A stretch of DNA of 64,000 bases from Unio delphinus (Eukaryota > Mollusca > Bivalvia > Unionida > Unionidae): contig JAQISU010000233.1 of NCBI GenBank assembly GCA_029339505.1, positions 6,659,001 to 6,723,000 of the forward strand, given 5' to 3'. Position 1 is the stretch's first letter. Each line of letters opens with the position of its first letter. The position numbers and the translations under genes were made by a program. This document shows, piece after piece, positions 35,581-49,304 of the stretch. Below the pieces are notes generated by a model. That model saw only the letters and a program-made list of their open reading frames with translations, ran no database searches and was not told where the DNA came from.

Positions 35581-35632
<52 letters not shown>
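34430..35632 (+). mobile_element. CR1/L2-type LINE copy D, split by a MITE
   Basis: 3' fragment of the same LINE family as copies A-C. It holds the C-terminal coding region (34,440-34,782 and 35,289-35,421) and 3' UTR ending 'AGGCGCTATACAA' plus (ATT)n at about 35,584-35,631. The two halves join cleanly when the MITE at 34,783-35,288 is removed. It is 5'-truncated and non-functional. Confidence 0.85.
34783..35288. mobile_element. hAT-type MITE, 506 bp
   Basis: Terminal inverted repeats TAGAGGCCAACCGAAA and TAGAGGCCGACCGAAA (one mismatch) and a perfect 8-bp target duplication TGGACAAC (34,775-34,782 and 35,289-35,296). Both the TAGAG start and the 8-bp duplication are hAT hallmarks. The interior is rich in GGTTTC/GAAACC runs and has no transposase. 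It inserted into an existing LINE copy. Confidence 0.92.
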
Positions 35633-35636
<4 letters not shown>

Positions 35637-35765
35637 TATGCAAACTAAGAAACTGTAGAGTAGCGCCTTACTACATTTATATGGCCGTTCCTCTTCCAAG
35701 CAGTTATAACTAGAATGCCATGTTTCTCTCTTTAAAAGACCATCACTTTCGTTTTGGGAGTGGTT

Positions 35766-36053
35766 CAGTGGCGTCGCTAGGGGGGTGCGGCGGGTGCGGA
35801 CCGCACCGGGTGAAACCATCTCAGAGGGGTGAAACCAAAATGAAAAATTGCAAATTTTACGGAGCACACACTTCTCGGTCTAGTCGGATTTCACAAGCGG
35901 ATAACCGATCATAGTTAAATACATGACTAGCAGGCACAGGGTGCCACTTTTATACTGTGGACTTATTTTAAGAAGATATCGATGGTGGACGTCTGGAGGG
36001 GTGACACCATGCGTTTACCGCACTGGGTGACACCAACCCTAGCGACGCCGCGG
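35766..36053. mobile_element. hAT-like MITE, 288 bp (CAGTGGCGTCGC type)
   Basis: Left end CAGTGGCGTCGCTAGGG; right end carries the inverse CCCTAGCGACGCC, though its last bases are altered. Flanking 8-mers GAGTGGTT and GGGTGGTT differ at one site, consistent with an aged 8-bp duplication. No coding capacity. Confidence 0.65.
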
Positions 36054-36061
36054 GGGTGGTT

Positions 36062-38515
36062 GGGTGGGTAGTAAGCGCTGATTAAACTACGCAAAATTTG
36101 AGTGACTTATGCTGATAATTGAAATAAAAACCCGTTGATTGTTATTCCCAAAGAACTGGATATGTATGCAAGTTACTTGTGTGTGGTGGTGGTCTCATTG
36201 CATGATTGGACGCCATACTGATGAGTGGGGCTTTACGCCTGATGTCATGACCACGTGACATATTTTGCAAGAAATTATGCGATTGGTTACAATGAATGAT
36301 TCGTCTTGTCTATGGAAACTAAGGTGAAGACGTGAAGGCGATGCTTGCTTTTTTTTTCTTTCATTTTATCTCACAGAATGCAGGTAATTAGCCAAACAAG
36401 ATCTGTGTATTAATTTACCAAATGTCCGCAGTTTATTAGATAACACAATATTTGAAAGAGTCACATCGTGAAACTTTTGAACCACGGTTACTTTAAGAGA
36501 ATTCATATTTACTGCTTTTATATTTTCAATATTAGCATTTACAGTTATGCAAAAAAAAAAAATATATTCATGGTAATCCAAAACCTGACCCCTCTTTGTG
36601 GAAGATAACATTTTGCACATAGGTTTGCGTAGTGCTTGTTGACAGTCAACATTAGAAATTCTTCTTTGCAATTTTAGTATTCTGAATTCCCGTGTCAACA
36701 TTTATAGGAAAAAGTCAATAATAGCAATAATAGGTTCAATGTCCGATTTGGGAGATCTAATAAAGATTTCACGACTTTAATTTGTGTGGTGTGTGTTAAT
36801 AATGATGATTGTACATTTCCAAACATTAGAATCATTTAGGAGTATGGGTTTCGCCATCATAGTAAACATGTGTCAGAAAACATTTGTGAGGAAAGCGTCC
36901 ATTGTTGTAATTTGTAGCCATCTTGTTCAGCGAAGCACGTAAGTACCTTTCCTCAGGCAATTCAAAGAACATCAAATAAGTCATTATGAGTATACATCAT
37001 GCGCAGCTATGTCTCTTCTTCAAAGAATTAAAATATGACTAATTGATAAATAAATATAATATATAGGAAATGCTTACAAAAGTTTGACAAAATCTGCACG
37101 CTATCCGCAGGTGCAATGTATGTGTCTGACGTGTCTCACATTTTTATTCGTCAACCATTGACGTACTCATAGCGTATTGGGCCATTACGAAAGCCAAAAA
37201 ATGTTGTGGCGATTCAAGACTTCTGGTGCACGGAGCAACCTCCCCGTCCGCCTCTCCCTCCCCCCTAGTACGCCTCTGACGTCAAATCAGCCAAAATAGG
37301 CATAATGATCTACTTTTGTTTAATAAATCGAAGATGTCATGTTGAAAATAAGACTACAATTTTCTGTTAATGTTTTGAAAATGGTTTTATGTGGTAGGAA
37401 ATGCGTCTGACAAACAGTCCATTTACATTGTGTCAGAATCCTTTTGAAGGAATCATTATGCTATTAGAGGTTAAATTTAAAGTCGTTAGGCATGAACATT
37501 TATTGTCAACAACATTCCAACACCATTAAAGGTTAAATTAATCAAACTTGTCACATTCGTACTAATTCCTGCTAAAGTAACTAGGACAAGTCGTGTTAAT
37601 GGACTCGAGGATGAAATTTCAAGAGGTAACGTGACCTCTGTTAGGCAGACTGTCAACAGTGTCACAACCGTAGGACGTACTATTAAATTAATTGACTTTG
37701 TTTGAATGAAACAGATCTTGTTATGATACCCATGTAGGCTCAACGGCGCAGGCAAAACTGACGTCATAAGGAGCTCTAGACGTTCTGTCTCCCGTCTTTT
37801 CTCTTAGAACCAGACCAGTAAGGTTTTCTTTTGTAAAAGATTGTTAAGTACCAAATATGCTAACAAATATAAATACTAAATTGTATGTGTGAAAATCAAG
37901 TGCATGGAAATTGTCAAATGTTATCGAAATTAAGTATCTAAGTTCGTGTTATTTGTAGGTTTACATAACGATCGCCTTGTGCCACAACCAACGGTCCCTC
38001 TAAGCGAATGGTAGATGTGCGCGCAATGCTCGCTGCATTGTGCAAGCATTACAGAGACGAGAAAACTTTAATGATGGATTGACAATTCACAATTCAGCTA
38101 TGCGAGGATGTCTGAGCAGCGCGCGAGCGCGCAGCTTAGAGGGAACGTTGGCCCCAACCTTCCTATTCCCAAAATTTTCCATCAGCACGAGTCAGGCGCA
38201 TGCTGCGTGTGAATGAACTCAGCCTAGAATCGCAATGTTGTAAATTCTTCATCATCCTAAAAATGCATTCCTTCAGCAGAGAGACAGATACATGTGTATA
38301 ATGTTGAAACTAAAACATATTTGGTTATGTTCATATTATTTCCAGGAGTATATGTTTTATGTATACACTCTCGAAAACGTGTGTATTTAGCCACCGTATT
38401 GTTCTATGAAATAGAGAAATATCTCACTTTTTTCTTCACAAATAATAAATTCACTCCCATTCCTATGATAATACAGTTTTTGAATGCAAAGTGTTTTGTT
38501 TGTTAAATACATTTC
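36062..38515. other. Unresolved non-coding DNA
   Basis: No gene recognised. A frame of 111 codons (36,366-36,701, minus) and one of 93 codons (37,486-37,767, minus) have no motifs. At about 37,235-37,285 a pyrimidine-rich stretch ending 'CCCCTAGTACGCCTCTGAC' resembles one end of a CAGTGGCGT-type MITE but has no partner. Confidence 0.4.
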
Positions 38516-38520
38516 TGTTT

Positions 38521-38850
38521 GGCGATCGCTCCGTTGGCCTAGAGGTTAGAGTCACAGCCTAGGATAAAGAAGGTCGTCTATTCTGTTCGAGCTTCAGCTG
38601 AGTCACAGCAAACACTTCTAAAAAGGGTGCTTCCAGCTGTCTCGCTTGGTGCTCAACTTTAAGAGGTCAGTGTTAGAACTGGTCGGCCTGGTGTCTGGAA
38701 AATGTGACTGGATGGTTCGTGATGTCATGTGTCTGCGGCATGATATCTCAGTACTAGACTTCACTATAAGCTACCACACTACGTACATCGTAACTATTTG
38801 ACTACAAATGGTAATGCTACGTTTAAAAAATCCAACACATAAACATACAC
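38521..38850 (+). mobile_element. SINE family 1, degraded copy
   Basis: The head 'TTGGCCTAGAGGTTAGAG' is recognisable but the B box is mutated. The body ('AAGAGGTCAGTGTTAGAACT', 'GGTCGGCCTGGTGTC', 'GTCTGCGGCATGAT') and a tail 'TACGTTTAAAAAATCCAA' follow. Older than the copy at 48,635. Confidence 0.8.
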
Positions 38851-41500
38851 TTCTATTGTAAGGAATTCTACGTGTAGGAAGTAATGTCGGCGTGATTATA
38901 TTGCAATGATATTCGCGATTGAATCCAATGTTGAGAAACGTTTATACTTACAGAGATCAATTGCTTTGAAAATTAGACATAGATTTCCAATATAGCAGAT
39001 TTATTTTCTAAACATTTTAAATACATTTTCCAAAATAACTATGTCATCTATACCTTTTGGATATTATGTTGTGCTACTCTTTAAACATTTCAATACACCC
39101 TCCCCCCAAATTATCTCTTAATTTTTCGACATATTGAAATCTGCAGTGACTTACTTGCTCCTGTTCAAAATTCAACACTATTTTACAGCACATCTGTGGA
39201 TGTTATATGACACTTTCGAAAGAGATTTGTCTGTTTGAAGTGGAAATTATAATGACGATAGCGTGACAAGTTCTTGTTTGATTCTTCCGTTTCACCATTT
39301 TTATTTTATTTTTTATCTGACCTATTGGTTGCACGAGACACAAACCTGAAATATTTCCTATAAATTGTAACAAAAGTTCAGAAGGTTAAGTGGAATATAT
39401 TACGTTTAGTGAGATTAAGTTTCCAAGCGTATACAAAAAGAGTAATCAATCCCGCGCTAAATTTAGAAAGAAAATACAATGTAAATTACAGATTGACTAC
39501 TAACATAACTGAACCCGCTAGACAGCCAAACTTTCATTTTCTAAATTGACATTCTTATTTTATATAGTACGTCTGCAAAAACAAAACAACAACAAATAAA
39601 AATCGTTAACAAAACTAAAATTGTTAATTTATTTTATCTTATTAAAAGAAATTGTCTTTTTGCATTTAAGAACAGCTAAAGAAGCGACTAGCGATGAAGA
39701 AATTAGTTAGGAGACTTCACATTTTCGTTCTCCAAAATCTGCTTATAAAAGAACATGATTTGCAATTAAAGAAACCCAGGTTTAATCCACGTACACATAT
39801 AATGCTAGATCGGACGGTGTAAACCAGGTTTAATTCACATACATGTATAATGCTGATAATTCTTAATTGCGAACAAAGTGGTTTTGTCGTTAGTCGTTTT
39901 CAAATGCAAGCATATTCCGATGAATTGATAGTCATGCCAACAGGTCCTGCCCTAGGGCAAGGCGAACGAGGTCATTATCTTGGGCCCCGCTCTTTCAGGC
40001 AATGCAATATTTTACTTGGGACCCCGCTCATCGCTCGCTGCTTTTTGCCTCAAAAAATCCCAGGACCGAGCCTGCACAATAATCGTGGTGTTGTAACATA
40101 TATTCCACATTAAAAAGGAAATGCAGATAGATTGTGATCAACCACAATTCAGATAGGACACAAACAAAGCGTCCGTTGTTATGCTCTGTGAAAAGCAAGC
40201 TATTAAATGGTGAGTTTTTCACAATACTGAAAAGTTTTCCTTTGAAACGTTGCAAGCAATTAAACATTTTGGTCATTAAATTACAACATGAAAGGGCAAA
40301 CGTTTTGCGCATTTCCTTAAAGAATCAGCCACAGTAACACACGATAAGCGTTTCAAGGTTGGGTGGCTGTATTTACTAGTTTCTGATAATTCAAAAATAA
40401 AGAAAAATCTAATTACGAAACCGATGTTTTTTAAGGGCGACCTTATCTTTGACACGTTGAATACTCGAGTTAGAGTGAGAGATAAAAGTAAAGTTGCCGC
40501 AATTAAAAAACAGATGTGATCATACCTGACAGGTGTCAGTGGCATACTTTTAAGGAATTAATATATAGTGAAAACAAATTGGAAATGACAAACACGATAC
40601 TTTATAGAGAAAGAGCGAAAATCTGATAAAATACAGTCTGATGACGTAATATAATTGTGCAATAGAAATGTTAAGGACTTGCTGGAAAATGAAAACAGAG
40701 AATAATTTTTAATCTGGCGCAGAAAAAAGGTATATAGAAAATGTATTTATAGTTGAATGGTTTAATAAACTACTCTGAAATCTATAATGTTAAAGCATTT
40801 CACTTAAAATGAAAGTAGAAAATGGGCTGACGTTTAGCACATTTGACTGAGTACTAATACGTGCCATCACTGATCAATAGACCTGACCCAGATGAAGCAA
40901 CCAAAGAAGAAGCTAACTCAAAAGTGCGGATAAAAGTACCTTACAAATGGTACATTTCTAACATCTAAATGTAAAGTTGGAGAAAACAAAATTTAAAATT
41001 ACACACATGTGTGTTGTCTTTTTAAAACAAATTCTCTTCAGGTGGATATTGTATTATTTCGATCCAGTCGTTTTCAAATTGGAAGACATGGAGTGAGAGA
41101 GAAGAGAACGCGACTGAGACAATGCTACAAAGATAGACAGAGAGAAAAAACGAAGGGCATGTTTTAGAAACTAATGTTACGTATAAAGGACATACAAAAC
41201 AACATACAACAAGCTGGAGTTATATTAACGTTCTAAAAAGCTGAATAGTATAAATATGAAGTTTATTACAACAACATCTCCAGAAGTGCTGGAAAGCAGA
41301 TAAATAATAAAGACAACACGCAATTACTGACTATAGTTTGGATTTTATTTACAAAATTCTACCGTTTTACATTTTAATATCAATAATTCAATCACTCAAC
41401 AATTAGAAACAATTAACGAAAACAAGTTGGCATTAGCTACAACCATCTTATTTCGGGATAAAACCATTTGACATGGGAATGAATTCTAGACGCTATGAGT
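38851..41500. other. Unresolved non-coding DNA
   Basis: No gene recognised. 39,945-40,080 is GC-richer ('CCTGCCCTAGGGCAAGG', 'TTGGGCCCCGCTC') and may be a transposon remnant, family not identified. Confidence 0.4.
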
Positions 41501-41513
41501 GAATCAAAATTGT

Positions 41514-41720
41514 GTACTGTGTGTAGTCATTTATATTATTCCTTTGACAGTGTGTTGTCGGTCACAATGCAATTTTGACAGTATGTGGTCAGTCATAATA
41601 CACTTTTGACAGTGTATAGTCATTCACAATACTCGTTTGACAGGGTCTCTAATCAGTCAGTATGCTCCTTTGAAAGTGTGAAGTCACTCACAATACTCGT
41701 TTGACAGTGCGTAGCCGTAC
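41514..41720. repeat. 31-bp degenerate minisatellite
   Basis: Six to seven copies of a unit like TTTGACAGTGTGTAGTCAGT plus CACAATACTCG. Starts at 41,545, 41,576, 41,607, 41,638, 41,671 and 41,702 give a 31-bp period (one 33). Confidence 0.8.
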
Positions 41721-41729
41721 AGATATACA

Positions 41730-44330
41730 AAATCCAGTAGACCTTGCAAGACGTGAAAATACACACTTTTGGAAAGTGTAGGTTTAGAGAACCTTATTGT
41801 CAAATAATAGTTATTGAAATTAATCCATCACATAAAACAATAAGCCGTAAAATTCTATCAATGCAGCCAAATAAAGGTGGATAGGCAAAATATTTTTGAT
41901 GGACAATGTTGAAATGATAGAATATCCACCTGAAGTGAATTTTCGAAATAAGACACTCATTATATAGCTTCAATGAAATCCATCGCATGTTTAAGAGTTT
42001 GATCAACTTGTATTTGATCTTATTATTTGTGTATCTTCACCTAAGTGTGAGTTTGAATGACTGCTATTTAAATAAGAAAGCATGTGTGTAGAAGATATAC
42101 GTATCGAAGGTGACGTAAAGAATTAATTAAAAATACAACAACAGTAAGTTTGTCTTCGGCGCACATGCGCAGCAGGATTTAATATCGTGTGATGGTAAAT
42201 ATGTTGTAAATATTTTGCTCATGTGGTGAAAAAGCAAACAAGTTTCTTTACAACGTTTTCAGCGTCCAGCTATAAACGATGTTGCAATTGAATGAGGTTC
42301 ATCATTATTGGCGATGTGTTAAGGAGAAACGTTTACAGTTAACAGTCAAAAATCAACCAAATCACAGCAACAGAATTAAACAATATTTTGTCTTACAGCT
42401 CAATTCCAGAAATGCTTTACCTTCTCATTGTTAATATCATTACATAAATAGCATACCATATATTTGATCTACAAAGACATTTTGAACGAAACAAAATAAG
42501 CCCTTGTGTGTACAGTGCATGATTAAACTAAGTTCTCATAGCTGTAGAGTGCTTTTGAAGAAATTCTTTAAGATGTTCCAAGGTCCGTGATGAAATGTGA
42601 CATTGGAGTTACTGCAAAACAATTTACTTCCAATACATGATTATTCTTTGAATACAATATGACACGAATTTGTGTTTCGAGCAAAATTCAATCTGCTGCA
42701 AAACATTCAAATTTATATGAACGAAATGAAACTAATTTGTAGTATACCATTTCTACTTAGTAATTTCACTGGTTCCTGACTGACAACACGTGGAGCTTTT
42801 AAGTGACCCACGACATGATTAGTTAGATCACGTCTACCTGTAAATAATTGGTATATTAGTAAACTAGCAGACACTCAAATACGTCAAACATGACGATACT
42901 AATTTTGGCACCAAATATGTTGATTTGAACAAACAACCCTAATACCGATTCTGGATATCAGAATATGAATGATTCACTAAAGGTTACCACCAAAAGTACG
43001 ACCAAGGGAACAGGATAATTGTTTATTAAAGTCAAAATAAATATATTAAAACAACTTTCGATTTATGCATTACTAATTTGAGCCAAAAGATCAAAATACT
43101 ATAGACGTTACATTAACAGATTTTTACAAGTTACATGCATTGGTTGAGGAATCCAACGAGATACAAAGAATAGGCAGATCGATAAAAGGTATTGATTTAG
43201 ATGTGATTTTAATAACTGCAGTTTTCATTCCTAAAAGGAAAATAAGCAACAGAAAAGAAGATGATATTGAATACAAAACATAAAAAGGTTTTTAAGACAT
43301 TATAATTAATGAACTCATGACATTAGTTAACAATTGCACTCTACACCTTCAAGTTTTGTTGGCTATAAGTTACTCACACTAGAATTTTAAAGCAATAATC
43401 ATTATCAAAGGCCAGATTGGATGGCTTGTGTATCGAATATGTAACATTTCGGGATTGAGCTTTCTGTTCTATTTAGTTCTAACTGGCGTATTCAATGATT
43501 TATTCTAGCTAGGCAACAAAAGTAAATTTAAAAATACAAAAATCTTCCTCAAAATGTAAAAACTAAAATCTCAGGGGAGGATTTTTGACACTCTATATTA
43601 AGATCGTTATATGTCATTATTGATTCTACTCTGAAACTATTTTAGGTGTCTGTCTTATAAGACTTTTTCTAGTAGTTTGAAGTAACATTATTATTTGTAT
43701 TCGTAATTTGCTTTGGCTAGACAACCGCTTTTATTGTAGTTTTTTTTTTCTTCTAATAATTTAAAATAAATTAATGATGGCTTCTGATGTGTCTGATGTT
43801 CGTCTTTTCATGAGTCTGTGACGTGTGGGATGTAGAGATGCAAAGCCGGATTAGGGCAAGTGTGGTGTGTGTCTGTATGTGTCCAAACTTTCTTCGAATG
43901 GACACCAAATCAAACGTCTATGTATCTATTTACTCAAAGTGTTAATGATACCCAATAAAGAACAACGATGGTCAAATACCAGTGAGAAGTGATTGTATGT
44001 TTGTGTATGTACGTTTTTGATTTTGTTTAGCTGAGAGGAGAACCGGAATCCCCGTCCATTCCCCCAACTCCAATCCGGTCCTGAAGTGGATACCTTGCTT
44101 TAAAATACGATCCGCTATCTGTTTCCAATAATATAACAAACCCATTCTTCAGAAAGACTAAATTCACTCACGTCACAAATATGACCATTATATTAGCCTC
44201 TTTCGACATAATAGGCACGCGACCTTCATTCAGCATGCTCAATATCTCCTGTGTGCTAAGGCGTGTGAAGATTGAAATATTAGAATTCAGGACTGCATTA
44301 TATTTACTGACGGTACGACAGTGATCTGAC
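41730..44330. other. Unresolved non-coding DNA
   Basis: AT-rich with no recognised gene or repeat family. Confidence 0.5.
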
Positions 44331-44335
44331 GGCAC

Positions 44336-44512
44336 TAGAATAGAATTCATTTACTAATTTATTGACTTCAAAGATATATTACATCTGTTCTCTCTCAGGA
44401 AAGTTATTTATAACTGCATTCTTTGTGCTGGTACCGCAAGAGAGAGAGAAGCTTGATACTTGAGTATTATGCCAGTGCTAGACAAAGAGGCTTTGATGTT
44501 TGAATTTGATCG
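44336..44512 (+). repeat. Diverged direct repeat, copy 1
   Basis: Resembles 45,890-46,050 in the same order: 'TTTACTAATT', 'ATTGACTTCAAAGAT', 'CATCTGTTCTC', then 'AAAGAGGCTTTGA'. About 1.55 kb apart. Origin unknown. Confidence 0.55.
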
Positions 44513-44838
44513 ATTAAGGCAGAAGTGGACAAGAATCAAAGCAGTATTTACATCCCAAACTGATTCCTGGTTAATGTAAAAGATCATGCAAGACTATAGG
44601 TCTATATAGGTCTATATTGCAGGCTATTAAAAAAAAAAATGAAACATTTCATTCAATCCACGTTATGGAATTAATCATCAGCTGAGCAGATCATCGACAT
44701 CACAACAATTCAATGAAACGTGATCACTCCTTTTCATGGAATACGCTAAACATTCGACATGAACAAAGGTATATTAACATTTGTCACCAGTTTTCAATGT
44801 AAATGAGATCAGTATACATAATCATATTACTAGTACCA

Positions 44839-44839
<1 letters not shown>

Positions 44840-44913
<74 letters not shown>
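44840..44913. repeat. (TG)n microsatellite
   Basis: About 36 TG units with one TATG interruption. The Cys-Val frame through it is an artefact. Confidence 0.95.
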
Positions 44914-45422
44914 AAGCGAAGTACTCAAATAAATATCAGCAATTTTAAGCTTTGCAAAAAACACATATTTTCACTTTTTTGCAGAGTTCAAAATTACCCC
45001 AAAGAGATGTGTTAGAATGAATTCAGCAAATCATGAACATAGGCAAAGCGACGGGGCCACATGTTTGGAACTAATTTGTTTCTTCAACATATAGACGTGA
45101 ATCAAGAGTTAGTGGCGTAAGGATAATATTAAAAATTGGAGTAATTCGCTTATTTCGAGACTATGACGGAAAGTCGTAATATGTGTTATAAGAATAACTG
45201 GAATCCAGGAATGCGGCCATGTTGTGACAACTAGGACAAAATTACGTGCGCTCACGAAAGTCATGGATCCCACCGCCGAAGACAAGATATTTTTTTGTTT
45301 CCAGCTCTAACAGGCATACAAGAATTTCTTTTACAGTTTACATCATTAAAATTTGTTTTTATTTAATTATCTACTTTTTCTTTAACAGATACTCAGGGCA
45401 AGATATTTTAGCCTTCGTTTGT

Positions 45423-45425
<3 letters not shown>

Positions 45426-45507
<82 letters not shown>
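45426..45507. repeat. (TA)n microsatellite
   Basis: About 40 TA units. Confidence 0.95.
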
Positions 45508-45508
<1 letters not shown>

Positions 45509-45889
45509 ATCATGTCGTCTATTGCATTAGTCAGTGTACACCGTCATCTTTAAGAACTTTGTTTAATTAGTGTTCCTATCTTTCTTTTAATATCTATCGA
45601 CCTTACTAAACATCAGTGTTTGTAATCACGTTATTGTATAAAAAAGTGGGTAATAACCAGTATTCGTATACGATGCAATCTAATTTCTTCATAAATGATT
45701 ATGCAACGATAATGCAGTGGCCTCTATCTTCTCTACTAATAAGTGTCGCTTGATGTAAATAACTCAATGGCTATTGGCTTTATAAATGACTGCAAAGACA
45801 CGTGACTGCCTGTGTGACACAAGGCATATAAGCTGATTATTTGATCAGGTCGCCTTAGCGGTTTCAGTGATGTCATCAAACAACACGAG

Positions 45890-46050
45890 AATAGATTTAA
45901 TTTACTAATTAATTAACTTCAAAGATGTTTCGCATCTGTTCTCGCATTTATTTATAACATTAATTGCGTTAGATTTTCGGTTGTTACAGAACCTCTATTA
46001 AGAATGATGGAGACAAATAGAGAAAGAGGCTTTGAAATTTGAATAATGCA
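45890..46050 (+). repeat. Diverged direct repeat, copy 2
   Basis: Partner of 44,336-44,512; see that entry for the shared blocks. Confidence 0.55.
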
Positions 46051-46059
46051 TATGTTCTA

Positions 46060-47194
46060 TGCATCGAATAAACGTATTGTTTCCCCCCGTTCACACCACA
46101 ATGCAGCATACTATAACCGTTGTTGACCAGGTGTCTCATTTGTAACAATAACGTTCCATTTAAGCAGAGTGTTCAGGATTTGTGGCCCTTAGAAAACATT
46201 CTCCAGGTCCCAATGAATTACACATTGTGATAGAGGTAGGACACCATAACCGCTTTGGACTATTCTTTGTTGTCCTACCATGTTCCCGGTCTGTTGTAAA
46301 ACTTACTATTCGTCCTCTACAGTTTTGGTCGAAAGGTACTTTTAATGTATCACAGCTGATTATGACTAAAGCTTCTCATAAATTAAGAAATATTTACGAA
46401 AACATGAAACAGAATATCTCCTCTCTCCTTGTTCTCATTGGAAAACATAACATCATAATGTTTAATAATTTGAATACTGTAGTATTAGTAAAAGACAAAC
46501 ATGTGAAAACCTGTTCAGTTAAATTATAAGTAATATATGGCTTGTACTCATTTTTGGTACACGTTTGATATAGATCGATGTTAAGACGTTTCTAATGAAT
46601 ACAATGTGTTTGCATTATTGATGCAATTAAATATATAGGTGCAAACCTATGGAATATACTTTTTACTGTAAACAAATATTTAAAAACAGAAAACAGAAAT
46701 TTTACATTCTGGACAGTGAAAAGCAATACTTCCAACTATACATATATTTAATTTTGTTTGTATAAACATTGATGTATGTTATCGATTAAGATATAAGTGG
46801 AATTTCGATTAAAAAGGTAATCTTTTATCCAACTCTTGTTACATTTGTGGACCTTTTAGAGTAGTATTTTTTATAATGGTAATATACATTTCAATATTGC
46901 TTTTCCTCCGTACATAATATCAGAATATAAGATGAATAACATTTTGTCACACAGGTGTTTAGAAGATAATAGGTCTTTTGAAACATTAAGTTATAGCGTT
47001 CACGATATACATGGATTCAAAACAATTTTGATTAGTACATGCTTTCTTTCTAAGCTTATATTACATATTTTCCTTTTAGGATACCAATTTAAATGACTTT
47101 TGTCATGTTCGTGCAAGTAAAAGAGAGTCAATTCAGGTGTAAAGAGCGTACAATGCTTCTGGAGTATTATACTAATTTCAAGCGACAGAGTTGA

Positions 47195-47195
<1 letters not shown>
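46060..47195. other. Unresolved DNA with one orphan open frame
   Basis: A 115-codon plus-strand frame at 46,182-46,529 begins with a fairly coding-like stretch ('ELHIVIEVGHHNRFGLFFVV') but ends in AT-rich sequence and matches no family that I know. Treat as unproven. Confidence 0.3.

Positions 47196-47197
<2 letters not shown>

Positions 47198-47267
<70 letters not shown>
47198..47267. repeat. (GA)n microsatellite
   Basis: About 33 GA units after a short (TG)n. The Ser-Leu frame on the minus strand is an artefact. Confidence 0.95.
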
Positions 47268-47269
<2 letters not shown>

Positions 47270-47270
<1 letters not shown>

Positions 47271-48620
47271 AGTTGTATTTCGGCCTAAATCTGTATATAA
47301 GCATGGCATTATATTTAAACCGAAAGAAAGCAAAACACATGACATTCCATGGTCTGCATGATAGATATCGCTGACACATATCGCTGATATAAATCGCTGC
47401 ATAAATTCTGCACACAAAAAAATCGTTCTATTGATCGGGTATCAAAAATTGTCGGCTTCATTTATTGGCCCTTCAGATTGTTCTGTGTTAGTCACATTCC
47501 GTTATGGGTATAAACACACTAAATCGAAAAGCACTAAAACTGATTGATATCACTAACAACGCAGACACCTATAATTTTAACACGAACTATGTTTTCTTAC
47601 AAACAAGCTGTTGTGTTCTTTTTATCGAGCGTGACACGAAAGAGCTGTCAGATTTCTTTCTCTCTTCTAAATGAGTACACTTTTAAATGTTTCTTTGAAA
47701 ATGTTTTGAAAGTTTAATTGCCAGATTTCAGGGTCATAGCGTTAACGCATTGGTCATTTGACTGAACCAAGCACATCTATTTAAATATGCAATAAGTGTT
47801 TTTTTCCCCGCTGACCATGCCAAGCAAATCTGTTTTGTTGCACCGCTTTTTATGCATTTATTTGTGTGTTTTTCACAGCGACAGACATATATTACATTAA
47901 ACAATGAGTTTTGAAAAAGAATGAACCAGGCATTAAACTGAGTAGTAAAATGGTGTAAAATTTAAATATCGATTTTGGCCGATAGCAATATCAACGGCAA
48001 GACATTAGACAGGAGATGAAAAACAATTACATGCATGAATTTATTATGTGATATTTCAAAATAAGGTTACTACAATTAACCTGTACAACGTTGGCTTTGC
48101 CACAGTGTAAGATTACTATCAAAGCTGCGAAATCCAAGTTTGGTATTACATTAGATTGTAACGTTGATCTTGCTTTATACTAGGTTTCTTGATTATTACA
48201 ATTTATTAATTATGCTCTTTTGGGGTGCATTGCTTGTTATGGTTTATTTATGACCAAGACTGCAACAGATAGCGTCCATGGATTGTTTGCTGTGTTGTTT
48301 TTTTCTGGTTGCAGCGGAGTGACAAATAAAGTAACTTCAAACGAACATGGTAAACTTTACATCCAAACATTTCTTTACCTCATGTTGCCACAGACACACA
48401 GACACACATTTCCCTGTCCCCCACCCCCACCCAGCGATGCATGCCTTTGTTTAGTAATTAATATGTATTATTATCTGCATCGAAGAGAATATTTGCGATT
48501 GTAGATCATGGTGAGAAATCAGTAATAATTATGGGTTTAATGCAGTGTATTTCTTAGGTTACACTATTAAGGGCTCATTTCGATTATCAAGAATACACGA
48601 TTACCAAGGATACAGCTTAT
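47270..48620. other. Unresolved non-coding DNA
   Basis: No recognised gene; the 94-codon frame at 48,220-48,504 has no motifs. Confidence 0.45.
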
Positions 48621-48634
48621 CCTTATTGTAGATG

Positions 48635-48956
48635 AACCGCTGCGGTGGCCTAGTGGTTAGAGCGTCCGCCCCAGAAGCGGGAGGTCGTCGGTTCGATCCC
48701 CGTCCGAGTCATACCAAAGACTTACAAAAATGGTACTAACAGCTGCCTCGCTTGACGCTCAGCATTAAGAGGTTAGTGTTAGGACTGGTCGGCCTGGTGT
48801 CAGGATAATGTGAGTGGGTGAGACATCATGCTACATGTCTGCGGCATGATGTCTCAGTGCTAGACATCACTATAAACTGCCTCACTGCAGACATCGTAGC
48901 GATATGACTGACAAATTGTTAAAGCTACGTTAAAAAATCCTAATCAAACAAACAAA
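48635..48956 (+). mobile_element. SINE family 1, best-preserved copy
   Basis: 322 bp with a tRNA-like head (A box-like 'TGGCCTAGTGGTTAGAGCG', B box 'GGTTCGATCCC'). The body contains a perfect 11-bp stem GAGACATCATG (48,820-48,830) / CATGATGTCTC (48,845-48,855). The tail is 'TTAAAAAATCCTAATCAAAC' plus AAAC repeats. The 13-bp target duplications CTTATTGTAGATG and CTTATTTTAGATG differ once. It serves as reference for the family in this window. Confidence 0.92.
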
Positions 48957-49304
48957 CTTATTTTAGATGCGCATCTATCAAGTAAATGCTAGCTCCACTT
49001 GGTCAATTTCATTTTCTCGACTTCAAAGGTGAATTGTTCAAAACTACAAATAGCAGATAAGTATTGTACTGTTTATATATTGTGCAATTCATTCACTGCA
49101 CATTCAGATGCTGGTATTGCAGACTGTACCAAAATTTGTTTTTTTCTATCTTAATAGTTGATTGAACTTAGTTTACCTGAACTAGTTAAGTTGATTTTTC
49201 GAGAACAGGTGTGTAACCATTCTGGTCAGCTGCGTGCTTATCATATACAGCTTCTATGAGTACAATATGTAAACAAATAGCAGTCACATTACAAGAAAGT
49301 AGTA

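Noticed and set aside
37235..37285. Another CAGTGGCGT-type MITE
   Set aside because: Only one terminus-like sequence; no inverted partner or target duplication found.
46182..46529. Small host gene of 115 codons
   Set aside because: No known motif, coding-like composition only in its first third, and no paralogue or splice context that I can support.
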